Shown here: piece by piece, positions 25,154 through 36,136 of the stretch
Numbering within the stretch: the first letter of the stretch is position 1
Layout of the letters: each line of letters begins with the position of its first letter
From: Syngnathus acus
Lineage: Eukaryota; Chordata; Actinopteri; Syngnathiformes; Syngnathidae
Length of the DNA stretch: 64,000 nucleotides
NCBI RefSeq assembly: GCF_901709675.1
Contig: NC_051094.1
Location: 620,001 to 684,000, forward strand
Direction of reading: 5' to 3'
Notes under the pieces: model-generated
Told to the model about the DNA's origin: nothing
Databases searched by the model: none
What the model saw: only the letters and a program-made list of their open reading frames with translations
Made by a program: the position numbers and the translations under genes

Positions 25154-28100
25154 TCACAAGTCCTCGTGAGTAACTCTCTGGCGTTTTCTCAGCCAGGACT
25201 GCAGTAAGGGCAAGTTGGTCTCGGCCCATTGTATGTTATCGGTGATGGTGTCGTAGGCCTGCTGGATACATCGCATCTCTGAGCCCGTCTCCACCTCCAG
25301 AGAGCTGAAGAATTTTCCCACCTGAGCACAAGAACGGAAACCAGTGGGTAGATGAGAAAGATCAAGAGATGAACAATTCACAATGTGACGTATGGAGATG
25401 AATAAAACGGCGACGCTATGCGCGCTCACCGATATGAGCATCGTTTTTGTGGAATACAGGCTGGTCACTCCCGTCACCATGTGCGCTATGGAGGAGGAGC
25501 CAACTTCAAACCTGCAAAAGAGATTTCAATCCAAACATCGGTTTCGATTCGATTATTTTTCGAAACGGTTCAAATTGTTACGACCACCAAGGATTATGCG
25601 ATTTGATGCCTCAAGACCTGACCCCATTTCAGTTCACTCTGCAATCTAGGGTTGGCTATCATTCCAAAAATGATAACACTTCTTACCTAATAGACCCTGG
25701 CTGAGACTTTGGAAATCAGACAGGCACAGGTAAGAAAGTAGTCCACATGTTGTCCCATTTTGTCATAATAAGTAGTATCTTGAGCCATAAAAATAATTTG
25801 CGGTGCGGCTTACGACTGACTTTTTGATCAGGGTCGCCCAGTTCGCTCGGAGGAAGTCCCACGCTAGTCTGTGGCCTCGGGGGTTCCTGCTGATCGAGAC
25901 CACCACATGTGGGAGCTCTTGAGTTTTCACCACTTCACCCAGAAGACTCTGCTCCAGAAGCCTGCAGATGAAAGAAGAGACCCACTGTTTGAAAAATGAT
26001 TCAATCAATCCAAAATGAAATATGAATACTCAAAGATCGATAGAGAATAACGAGAGCAGTGTGCTGCAGGGGGCGCTACAGACCCATCTTTTTATACTTG
26101 CGTAGTATGTTTAGATGATTGCATTTTTTTTCTCTCAACCAATTTGGTGAGTTCTCGTTTATGTATGGGCCCCAAAAAATGATGATAATAATCAGGGGTG
26201 TCCCGAGTCCAATGTTGATAATCGTTCCAAAATCATGGCAAAAATGCCAAATGAATACGTACCACTTGAGCTTTTTATACAACGGGCTGATGGTCAAGGC
26301 AATCCTGATGCGGTCCTGGACGGACATTTGCAAAGTCCGGCGGTAGAAGTCAAAGAGGAAGTCCCAGCCTTCCTCTGTTTGAGCCCCGACAACGTACACG
26401 GCCAAGGTGATGTCGACGGGGAGGCTGAAAGCAGATGTCTTCATTGGTCATCGTGGTGACTCAAAGGTCCTGAGGGAATGGCGCCTCTGACCTTATTTGG
26501 CCGTCCGAGTCCTTCCAAAGGTTGAATATGTGCTTGGCTTTGGTCACGCAAGGAGTGTAGTTCCTGACACAGGCAAACAGCAGCAGGTAGCTACGCATCG
26601 TCCGCTCGGACGACGAACCGGAGTCGTCCCACTTCTGAGTGTCGATCAAATTCTTGAACAGGTCCAGCATAAAAGTCTGTGCGCAAAACATGATCGTCGG
26701 GTGGAATTCATTGTTCAATTAATTCATCCATTTTCACTTATTGAGCAGAGTTGCTATGCTCTCTTTTGATTCAATCTCACATTCAGTCGAATGGACCCAA
26801 AGCTACATTTCTTTTAGTGGTGTGCTCACTTTTGTTGCCAGGGCTTTCAACTGGGGCCCGTCAATTTAGTCAAGTTTAAAAAAATACGAAACTGTCAAAA
26901 ATGTTCTGTCTCTGCATCTTTGTGTAAGCCAAAAAAGTGATTTTATGATCACTTCTTTCTAATTAATCTGTATTTGACTTGCCAAATATCTGACTCGACA
27001 TCAGGCTGTGACATAACAAATTCGGTAAGCAAGTCATGTGACAAAAGCCTTCACACGCATCTCATTCATACGCCAAATGAAACCAGTCAGACAGTGTCAG
27101 GGTTTTCCAGATGATCTTGATCGTATGATTATGTTGGAATGTAACCTGTAATAAATAACCTCGCTTGTCCCATCCTACACAACGTCGTAAAACACCCCCT
27201 GCTATGCTTTGACTAGAAGTCAAGGGCTTCAACTCCATCCAGTCCACCCTGTTTCTTATTAATAAAAATGCTCTTGCAAGAGGCCAGAGTCAGACCTCAT
27301 TGGATCATCGCTGTACGCACGGCGACGAATGGCTCTCCATTTGCAAATGCTTAAAAAGGGCATACTGTCTCCCGTGTGGTTCTTGCAAGCTAAGTTAGAG
27401 TGAGCACCACTCTTACAGACAGCATTTCAACTGCAATTTTTGGGGACTTCATTATCGTTTGATATGCTCTGTCACACCAGTGTCTGTCTCCAAACCACAA
27501 AAACAACAGGCAGACTTTGCCAACCTTCATGCCGTCTTCCAGAGGTCCAATTTCCCTTCTTTCTATCAGTTTATAGATCGGGATGAGCTCTTGGAAGCCC
27601 TGAGTCACGGTCATGATGTCGGTCTCTTTGGGCAGATATGAGGCGAGCTCCAGGGCTGTTTCCAAGCTAACCTTCTTGATGCTGCAACACACACATTACA
27701 TATACACATGATATATACATATATATAATACGGACAGACAGACATAGAATATACACACAACGCACACAGAATATAGGTCGATAGCTCGATACGTTCCGAA
27801 CTTTTGACTGAAAGAAATGCTAATCCTGACCTGGCTAGCCGGAAGACGTCATGCATGAGGCTGACACGGTCCTTGCTGCTGAGCGCCGTGTGGTTGTAGT
27901 GCAGCAGTTTAATCAGATTCTTCCACCCGTCTTTGCCGTAGTGAACGATGTAGTAGCCGTTCATGTCCACGTTGAACTTAACCCAGTCCACATTGTTTGG
28001 GAGGCGCAGGAGATCTGTGGACAAGGAAGGAAGTTACACTACATGCAATTAAAGTACTGAACAGGCATAAAACGGCAAAAATGTTTCATTATGTTAAATA

Positions 28101-31100
28101 AATAAATAAATAAATACTGCATGCAAAACATGAGAAAGTCAAGATTTTTTTTTTTTTTTTTTTTAAATCAACTTCTTACCTACTGGGGATTTCATCAGGT
28201 GATGGTATGTTGTGGCAGAGTCGCTTGTCTTGTATGTCAGTGGAATTTTCCAAATGGACCTGAACACATCAGCGCTATTAAAATTGCATTTATAGAAAGA
28301 AAAAAACAAAACATTGCAAGTGGGCCTCGTCATAAGCATGGCTTTTAGGAGAGTCTTCATGGATTTGGAGCTATTTCGCCAACACCACGTAGCACGTAGC
28401 ATACCATGGGTTAAAATGTGCACTTTGTTTTCAAATTTGAGTCTTCCGTCTAATGAGGACAAGCGGCATTTTTTTTTTTTTACTTCTCGTCATGGGTGGG
28501 GTCGTCGGTGTCGTCGGTGGAGGTAGAGGAGGAGGCGGGCGGAGGCTCCATCTTCAGGTAACGCTGCTGGGTGAGCAGGAGCTTGCGAGATTTTAATTCA
28601 ATGTTGACTAGCGGAAATCCCGTCTGTAGCGTCCACGTTTCCATGATGCTCTTGATGTCAAACTTCTCCCCATCGTACTGTTTTGTGACCACACAAATCA
28701 ACCTCAACATGTCCAAAACATTTGGTGATATTTTCATGCATAGAAACTTACTAATGCTCCAGATGGCAGGGTGAGCTTGGAGCAGAATTGTTTTTGCTTT
28801 GATGGCGCGCCTGGTAGATCATTCAGATCGCAAACCTGTTCAAGATATGAAACGAGACAGAAAGAGTGGCATGCTATATAGAAAATGTTTCTGTCTTGTT
28901 TAATTTGATTGATTGATTGCTATATAGAATATAAGAAGTGGCATGCTACATAGAAATTGTTTCTGTCTTGTTAAAGGTTATTGGTTTATATATTTATTTA
29001 TTGCTAAATAGAATATAAGAAGTGGCATGCTACATAGAAAATGTTTCTGTCTTGTTCAATTTTATTTATTTATTTTATTGTAAAATTGTATTTGTTTTGT
29101 TTATTAAATGTATTGTTTTTTGTGCACTTTACAAATACTGTGAAATGATTTTGGAAAAATAATATAGAGTAATAGTGATTGATTTGAGCTCAATATGGTA
29201 ATTGTGATTTAATAGGTGCTTATTTTTTTCATGGAAAAAAAATCACTATCATATTGTAAACAATATGGCGAAACATGTGGCAAAGACATCATTAAATGGA
29301 ACGTCGCCTTTGCCACCATAATAAGAGATAATCACAACTCCTCAGTGAGCTGCAGTCATAATATTTGTTTTCCACAGAGGATAAAGAAGATTGCAAAAAT
29401 GATTTGGTCCAATAGCCTTTTGCTTATGCACATCAATCACTCACGTTGGTCAAGCTCTCCCACAGGTGGCTGTTGACGGTGTTTCTGTAGCTGTAGCGCT
29501 TCAAGTAGCGAACGATCCCCACCTCGAACACTTCAGGTGTCAGGAAGCCTTTCAGCATATTCAGAACGCACGCTCCCTGAAAAATAGAAAGTGTCAAACA
29601 AAGAAAGACACACCCTGAACAAGGAAACATTGACAAAACAAAAACCAGACCTTATCGTAAGACATTTCATCAAACATTTCCTGGATCTCAGTGGGGTTTT
29701 CCACCCGGGTGGAAACGGGGTGTGATGAGGTGAGACTGTCCACCTCCATGGCGTTGTAGCACTTCCCCAAGAATAAGTCACTCTAAGAGGTAAGAGACTT
29801 GTAGGTGGCTTTTGTACGTGCTGAATGAATCCCTCGCGCACGGCGGCTGAAGCTCTCACCGCTTGGAGCTCCGGGTAGGTGACGTCCACGGCGATCAACT
29901 CCATAAACTTGGCAAAACCCTCGTTGAGCCACAGGTCATTCCACCACTCCATCGTCACCAAGTTGCCAAACCACTGCAACAGACAAGACAATGGACAAAT
30001 ATTCGAATATAGTGCGTAGCAAAAGTCCACACACCCTTTTTGTGAGATTGTGTTCACTTCCTTTTGTGTTTGTCTCGTTCCTCTTTTGTTTGAATTCTTA
30101 GTAAGTCACAGTGTCCCATCGCTGGTGAGCTATTTTTAGAACGGAGCCCATGGTGTCCCTTGGGGCTTACCAGATCATATTGCGAATTTCTTTTTCGGAT
30201 TGATTTATCTTGGTTTTCTTTTATTCTTACAAATACCTGGCATTTAAATAGGGGCGTGTAGACTTTTTACAGCCACTGCGAAATCCTTCCCGATGATGCA
30301 TTGCGGTGCTCTTGCCTGGTGCGCAAGCTCGTGAGCGATAATCTTGGCGATTTGCACTTTGTCCGAAATGGAGGATTTTTCCGGGTGGAAGAGAAGGGCG
30401 GCCTCTCTGTAGGTGGTCAGACCCCAGTTCTCCATCGCCCCCGACTGGAAATCGGGGATGGCGGCCAGGTCTGCGGGAACCAAAAGGAAAGACCAAACAG
30501 CCAGTCATAAATAAGACTCGGAAAAAAATATCGGTGTGCTTGTATTTCCTTCCGCCCGTGTGTTTACTGACTTGTTGAGACGCGTGAGAACACACATAAG
30601 GCTTCATCACTGCCAGTCAACATCATTTATCACCCGTCAGGTGAAATGTGAAACGGAGACATGTCATTCAACTACTGTCCCCCTTATTCATGCTGACTGG
30701 CACCTTGTATATAAGAATGGGCACAGCACCCGAGGTCATATGCACACCTGCAATGCAATGTACCAGTGTGCAACTGGGGTTCCCTGTTATTCATGATAAG
30801 CACAACCTTTCACACAGAGGCGTAGCCAGGAATTTTTCCAGTAGGGGCGCACGCCCACAGGAAAAAAAAATCGAACATCACCCACGCCGTTCGCTGATCG
30901 CTAAAACAACGTCCGGGAGGCAAACGGTGAATGGATAACATCGCGCACATAGAATAGCGCAAGCACATTCGCGCAAGACCGAAAGAAAAAAACGGCATGA
31001 AAATGAAGATTCGAAAAAGCTCGATTTTTTTTTTCTTCTTTTTTTTCAACCGGGGCGCCGCCCTGGCTCGCCCCGGCTTGGCTACGCCTCTGCTTGCACA

Positions 31101-32973
31101 GACTTTTTTGGTATGACTCGGCCGGGGATCGGAGCCACGACTTGCCAGTCTCAGGGCGGACACTCATACCACAAGGTCACTGAGCTGGTTAACTGGGGTT
31201 ACCTGTAATTCATGATAACCACAACCTTGCCTAGACTAATCCAGAGTCCAAAGAAAGAGAGACAAAGATTGCCTGTGTTTTTGTTAGTGAAAACTTTTGT
31301 TGATTGCAAAGAAGCTAAATGTATTTGACTGAAAAGGTTTGAAGAAGTCAGGTTGGTTTCCACCCCAGTGGTAACTGTTGCGACATCTCGCATTCTGGCT
31401 GCCGTCAAATGCCTCAAAACATGCTCACCCTGTTTGGGGAGCGGGTAAGGAATATCGAAGTAGTCGTCGTAAAAGTCGAGCAGCTTCACAGCGGCGTCCA
31501 GCGCGAAGTCCGTCTGGTTGATTTTCTCAGCGACGGCGTAGACGGAAATCTGACGGCGATTAAGAATGCATCATTTATGTGCTCCTCCATAACGCTAACG
31601 TGTGGTGCCTTGCGATTTAGGTTTCAATCAAATGGAATATTTTTAGAATCGAACATTCTGTCCATTCATGGATCCAATTTTATTTTGCGCGAATAAAATC
31701 CAAAGACTCAAATCATTTTTCCGTGAAAACATTTTGCGTCAGAAAAAACCTCCAACCTTTTTCACAGAACAGTTTTACAGTTTGAAATTCAAATGAAAGA
31801 CTCGGATTGCGATGCCAAAAAAAAAAAAAATCAAGATAATCAAGATATGTGACACACGTGAATGAATCTGGGAGTGAGGCTCTCCCTCACCTTGACGCCA
31901 TGTTGGCTCGTCTTGCTCACAGAGTGAAAGTCAGACACGATGAAGGCTACCAAGTATGTGCTCATCTTCACTGTGGTGGCAAAGTGATCCTCAAACATAT
32001 CTCCTGGCAATGCGACCGATTTTGTCTGTGACGTAAGAGATACAGAGCAACAACAATCGGTATAGCGCCAGAACTGGAGAAACAAGTGCAGTCCGTCCGT
32101 CCGCATATATTGTAGAGTACCTTGGGCATATTGGAAAGGGCTATGTGTTGCGGTTCCCGAATGATGGCGATGGTGAAGTTGGCTTTAAAGGCGGGCTCAT
32201 CGAAACAAGGGAAGGCTGCTCGGGCAAAGGTGGCTTCAAACTGCGTGCAGGCCATGATCCTAATAACATGAACACAAGACACATGGTCACACATGTCATT
32301 CCTCTCCAATCCAACAGGGGGCAGTAACAACTACTACAATGCTGGGGCCAACTGCCACATACACAGCAAGCTTCTTTATCCCACCCCCCAGTTTTATCGT
32401 AACAAATATCACAATCAGCATTGACCTCAATTCATTTAGATTGGATCGGCCCTTGATAGCAAAAAATAAAACAAAAAAATACAAAAACACTTACCGGCGC
32501 TCCCCACTGCTGGTGCGGTAGCTGCTCTTATAAAAACCATGGTAGCTGTCTGAGAGATTTGCGGAAAATTCCAAATGGACCTCGTAGTCCTCCCCTTGAG
32601 GGATCACTTCATCTGACATCAGAGCAAGCTGCTGGTAAATGGAGTTCTCCAAAATCTGAAGAGACTTCATCCCCTCGGGCGTCTTGAGCCTGGCGTTGAA
32701 GGTCTTCAACTGCTTGGCGTGCAAAATGATAGCTTTGGTGTCTTCTTGCACATCCAACTGGATGCGAACCACGCCGGTGAAGGTCAGAGTGGTCAGATTG
32801 GGGTGAATGGTCAGGTCGTAATGGACGGGGATGACGGTTTGCGGGAGTCTCATCTGATGCCAGGGGAACGGCTGAGCGCCGGTGACGTCATGCAGACTTA
32901 AGTGTGGGAGCTGTGCCCCAAACGCTTGGCCCAGGTGAAGAAAGACCACCAAGCGAAGAGCAGCCACGAACAT
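25154..32973 (-). CDS. erap1: Endoplasmic reticulum aminopeptidase, ERAP1 type (18 coding exons)
   Basis: Model, minus strand: join(25154..25321, 25430..25511, 25821..25961, 26263..26424, 26492..26676, 27525..27681, 27831..28014, 28180..28259, 28484..28677, 28752..28835, 29445..29576, 29651..29782, 29860..29973, 30316..30470, 31429..31549, 31891..32025, 32121..32259, 32495..32973), 947 residues; human ERAP1 has 941. The start ATG at 32973 has a GCCACC Kozak context and opens a hydrophobic signal or anchor. M1-family marks are present: GAMEN at 302-306; zinc site HELAH at 338-342 with the third ligand in NEGF (Glu361); SYDK with the catalytic Tyr423. The C-terminal helical domain is complete. 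The family trims peptides in the ER lumen for MHC class I. The N-terminal part is nearest ERAP1, but some blocks (ELIAV, TYPELQ) recall ERAP2, so the exact paralog is less sure than the family. The donor after HELAHQ is GC, not GT. Confidence 0.93.
28866..29062. repeat. Minisatellite in an erap1 intron (three copies)
   Basis: Three copies of a unit beginning GTGGCATGCTA and ending TTTCTGTCTTGTT start at 28866, 28938 and 29022, so the spacing is 72 and 84 bases. It lies in the intron between the exons at 28752-28835 and 29445-29576. Confidence 0.9.
30010..30278 (-). mobile_element. MITE-like DNA element in the erap1 active-site intron
   Basis: Read on the minus strand it starts CAGTGGCTGTAAAAAGTCTA and ends GGGTGTGTGGACTTTTGCTA. 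The ends form imperfect inverted repeats (AAAAGTC, ACAC, CCC blocks align). It matches the pattern of a common short fish DNA transposon and is related to the copy at 7333-7492. About 269 bp, non-coding. Flanking CGAATA/CGAAAT may be a decayed target duplication. Confidence 0.7.
30815..31092. mobile_element. Non-autonomous hAT-like element, CAGAGGCGTAGCCA ends
   Basis: The left end CAGAGGCGTAGCCAGG and the right end TTGGCTACGCCTCTG are inverted repeats of about 14 bp. The flanks CTTTCACA (30807-30814) and CTTGCACA (31093-31100) match at 7 of 8 bases, as expected of a hAT target duplication. It is 278 bp with no coding capacity, in the erap1 intron between the exons at 30316-30470 and 31429-31549, inserted into the tail of a SINE. 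Confidence 0.85.
31103..31190 (-). mobile_element. tRNA-derived SINE head
   Basis: On the minus strand the order CAGCTCAGTGACCTTGTGG, GAGTGTCCGCCCTGAGA, GGCTCCGATCCCCGGCC, GAGTCATACC is that of a common fish tRNA-derived SINE, with recognisable but decayed A and B boxes. The copy ends shortly after GAGTCATACC, where the hAT-like element sits. Confidence 0.75.
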
Positions 32974-33581
32974 GGTGGCTACTGAAACCACCTGTTGGAA
33001 TCAAAATCTGCGCAAAAAACACACAAACTATATTTACAATGGTAATTGTCGAGGTATTTAAAATGAGCACGTGCCAGACAGTATTGCTTTTTTAAATTGC
33101 TCTGAGCTTGAAATGATTTACCTGACTTTGAAACGAGGATGGCGGGTTCAGGAATGATAGTGGGCCAAAATGATAGTTGTCACAGTTGACCCTGCGCCCT
33201 GCAGTAGGTTCTTCAAAGGATTAGCGAAGAAGAATGAATAGGATTCAAAACATCATATGAATCCAAATCAATTTCATTTCCTCGAAATAACCTGTAGCTA
33301 TAGCATAAAGTCATTTATTAACGTTTTAGCGGGGGGAAAAAGATCTCTCCAAACAAGAAGCATTCAATGGTTTTAATCTGGACGACTGGGAATTAAAAAA
33401 TGCCATGTTTATGGATAAATATAAAGAATGCACTTTTGTTCCCTGTTACATCGCTTCCCCATTGTTCGAGCCACTAAATCAAACAATTAGAAATGTGCGG
33501 CTAATTTTAGAACAACCCGACAATCTCACGGTCAGTGAATTCAGGTCACCTTGTTCTGTCAAATCATAATAATAATAACCT

Positions 33582-34015
33582 TAATGTAGCCAAAGAGCTA
33601 CACGCTGTTATGGCTGATTTGTAATCCACGTTTGTCATTGGAGCAAGGAATATGACATCAGCCGACGCGAGGACGGTGGGTGCGCAGGGACCGTCAACAA
33701 AATACAATCCGAAATCGGGAGCTCGCAGAAAATGTTTATACGTATCATTTAACAATGTTTGTATTTGTTGTTATTTAAAATAATAATAATGATAATTATT
33801 GAAACAACAATTTACCGTACATCACTTGACAGGATTAAACCTCGTTTTTATCCGTGTCAATTCTTGTTAATTTCGTCTCGAAACTTTACAGTTGTTACTT
33901 GTTGACGGTCTCTGCGCACCGTCTCCGCGTCGGCTCTTCCTTCATTCCTCGCTCCAATGAAAAGTGGATTAAAAATCAACTCATAACATCTTGTAGCTCG
34001 TTGGCGACACTACCG
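33582..34015. repeat. Diverged inverted repeat upstream of the erap1 start
   Basis: The reverse complement of 33582-33700 aligns with 33899-34015. Shared blocks in order: TTGTTGACGGTC, CTGCGCACC, CGCGTCGGCT, GCTCCAATGA, GTGGATTA, AAATCA, CATAACA, TGTAGCTC. The arms are about 120 bp, near 75-80% identical by eye, around a spacer of about 200 bp rich in A and T. Confidence 0.8.
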
Positions 34016-35129
34016 TGGTTAGAAAGAAGCATTATTTGTTTGAATGATCCTGAGGTATTACGTTATTGGACCGACAACTACGAATGTGCAATTCTGTTCC
34101 TTCCTTGAGGCAAATTTGAGTCCCCTTATCAAAATACACGAAAGCCGTTCTATAACACAGACTCCGTATTTCTCATAATGTCGCGATACATGCTTACATT
34201 TTTAAATCATACAGTGTCAAAAGAATTGTATTTACCGTTTCGATTCGGACGCGCTCAGCAGACAGAGGAAGGAGCGCAAGTGAAAGCTGGCAAAAGCAAA
34301 TGCATGCCGGGAGATTGCAACTTCCTTCTCATCAAATATTTGGGTTTCGTCACACACCCACATTCACATGCGGGAATCGAACTCACACAAAACAAGCAAG
34401 TGTAACCCTACAATCAGCGACTCCCCTTCTCATCAAATATCACCGCGCAGTGCAGCGCAGCGCAACTCGTCTCAGAGCAGCCCCCAAATTTAAAGTTACA
34501 TACAGCGTCGCTCCTTGGGTACCAAACTTTAAAGTTGTATAATGTTGTTTTTTCTAATATAATATTTATTTATTTTAAACCCATACTGTGTCGCTCCTTG
34601 GGTACAAGGGGTGTTTGTTTGGTTTGGTTAGTTGTGCAACGCCATTAGTAGCCAGAAGGGGGAAGCACTGCTCTATTTATAAGGAAGTAGCGATCCTTTC
34701 TCAAAGTCAAATAAGATCCGACATGATTTTTCTAAACTGCTAAAACGACCAAGTTTTCTGTTTAAAAAAAAAAAAAAAATCCAAAAGGCTTGTGCTTTGC
34801 AATCCAACCCAAAGTTGAGTCAAATTGAGCCAACTTCCTGGGTCAGTGCAATTTTTAACCCTGCAGTTTTGTTGAACAGTAAATTTGGGTAAGAAGGAAG
34901 GCGGCGACTTGGTTATTAAGGAACCATGATTTTCTCATGAGTTTTCAATGAACCCAACATGCATGTTTTGGGAATTTGTGAGGAAGTGTCTCTACTTTTG
35001 TTTTTGAAATGTGGTGCTATATAAAAGTACTAAAGCAGATATTTTTGTTTATTTGCACATTGGTCCCCAAACATCCATAAATGAGATGATGATTTAGAAC
35101 ATCATGACTTTGTGTGAAGCATTGTTCAA

Positions 35130-35309
35130 ATGTATTCTCATGGTTGCTACCGACACGTCGTCTGGGCGCCGCCGCACAAAATCACCACGTGGACCTTCCC
35201 CTACTTCAGAGCCAAGTCGTCGGGAACACCCCGGCCCCGCGCCCAAGCGCATCTCCTCGTGTCGGCCACGGGCCAGGCCATTGAGGGCTACTTGGAAGCA
35301 ATCTTTTAA
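35130..35309 (+). other. Orphan GC-rich reading frame, unidentified
   Basis: An ATG at 35130 opens a 59-codon frame ending at TAA (35307-35309), with segments such as HKITTWTFPYFRAK and IEGYLEAIF. Third codon positions are strongly G/C although the surroundings are AT-rich, which is how a real exon or retrocopy looks in fish DNA. It lies just past the probable atosb polyadenylation site and converges on that gene. I do not recognise the protein. The opposite strand is also open in one frame, so a chance GC-rich patch is possible. Confidence 0.3.
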
Positions 35310-35372
35310 GGTACCGCTGCATTTCTAAAAAGAACAGGCTCAACGAACGGGTTTTTCTTGCCAGCTGAAAAT

Positions 35373-35378
35373 TTTATT
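35373..35378 (-). terminator. Probable atosb polyadenylation signal
   Basis: AATAAA on the minus strand, about 760 bases downstream of the atosb stop codon at 36137. No better signal is seen nearer the stop. The 3' end itself is inferred. Confidence 0.4.
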
Positions 35379-36136
35379 TATATGTACATATACTTTCCCC
35401 CCCTGGATTTAAATACCCCCCCACCCCTCCTATTTCCTTCCTCCCTCCCTCCCTCCCTCAAATCCCATCCCCTTTCAGAGAGAGAAAGGTCGTCTGGCTT
35501 AAAGGACACACTCTACTTTTGTGCAGCATATTGCTTCTTAAGACATTTGCGAAAAACAAAAAATCCATAAATTAAAAAATACTACACATATTTTCATTCT
35601 GCTCTGGCATCAGATTGCTTTGAACAGAATCTAAAAAAATAAAATCTTTACAAAAGAAATAGCACATTGTCCCTCAGTCTGGCTACATAACAGGAAGTTG
35701 ATTTGGGTTTTTTACCTTTTTGTTGTCGTCGTCACCACAAGGGACGGCCATCTTGGCTTGAATCGTCAAATAACGTTGAGGTCTTCTTTCGTGTCGGTCG
35801 ACCACAACGTGTGTTTCCATTGTAATAAAATCACACTTTTGAAGTTCCGCGTGCAGCCAGAGTGAAGGACAGCGTGATACGTACGGCACTCGAGGAAAAC
35901 TCAGGTGTTGAAGTCACAAGGCATGCAAGTTAAACGTGAGTCACCTCCAGATGTGTGAAGTCCGTATTCAGTCAGCGGTGTGTCAGTGTTTGTGCATTTC
36001 TTTGTACAGACTTTTGACCCATGTTGGATCAAGAGCGAGCCCTGTCGGCATTTTGGCTTTCCTCATCCGGTCCGTCCGTCCGTCCTTGTAAAATGCAGTC
36101 TCTTTGGCTCCCTCTTCTTTAGGAAGCACAGTCAGG

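Larger units (their letters stand above)
30772..31228. repeat. 38-bp direct repeats bounding the SINE and hAT composite
   Basis: Segments 30772-30809 and 31191-31228 are in the same orientation and match at 35 of 38 positions (AACTGGGGTT, CCTGT, ATTCATGATAA and CACAACCTT blocks). Between them lie the SINE head and the hAT-like element. They may be an unusually long target duplication of the SINE insertion, or an older local duplication. Confidence 0.85.
32974..36136. other. erap1 upstream region and atosb 3' region
   Basis: The erap1 start exon extends to 32991 as 18 bases of 5' untranslated sequence after an AACAG acceptor. A likely first non-coding exon ends at 34236 with donor CGAAACG|GTAAATAC. 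A diverged inverted repeat fills 33582-34015. A GTCGCTCCTTGGGTAC block occurs twice near 34507 and 34588. From about 35370 to 36136 lies the probable atosb 3' untranslated region. An orphan coding-like segment at 35130-35309 is listed separately. Confidence 0.55.
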
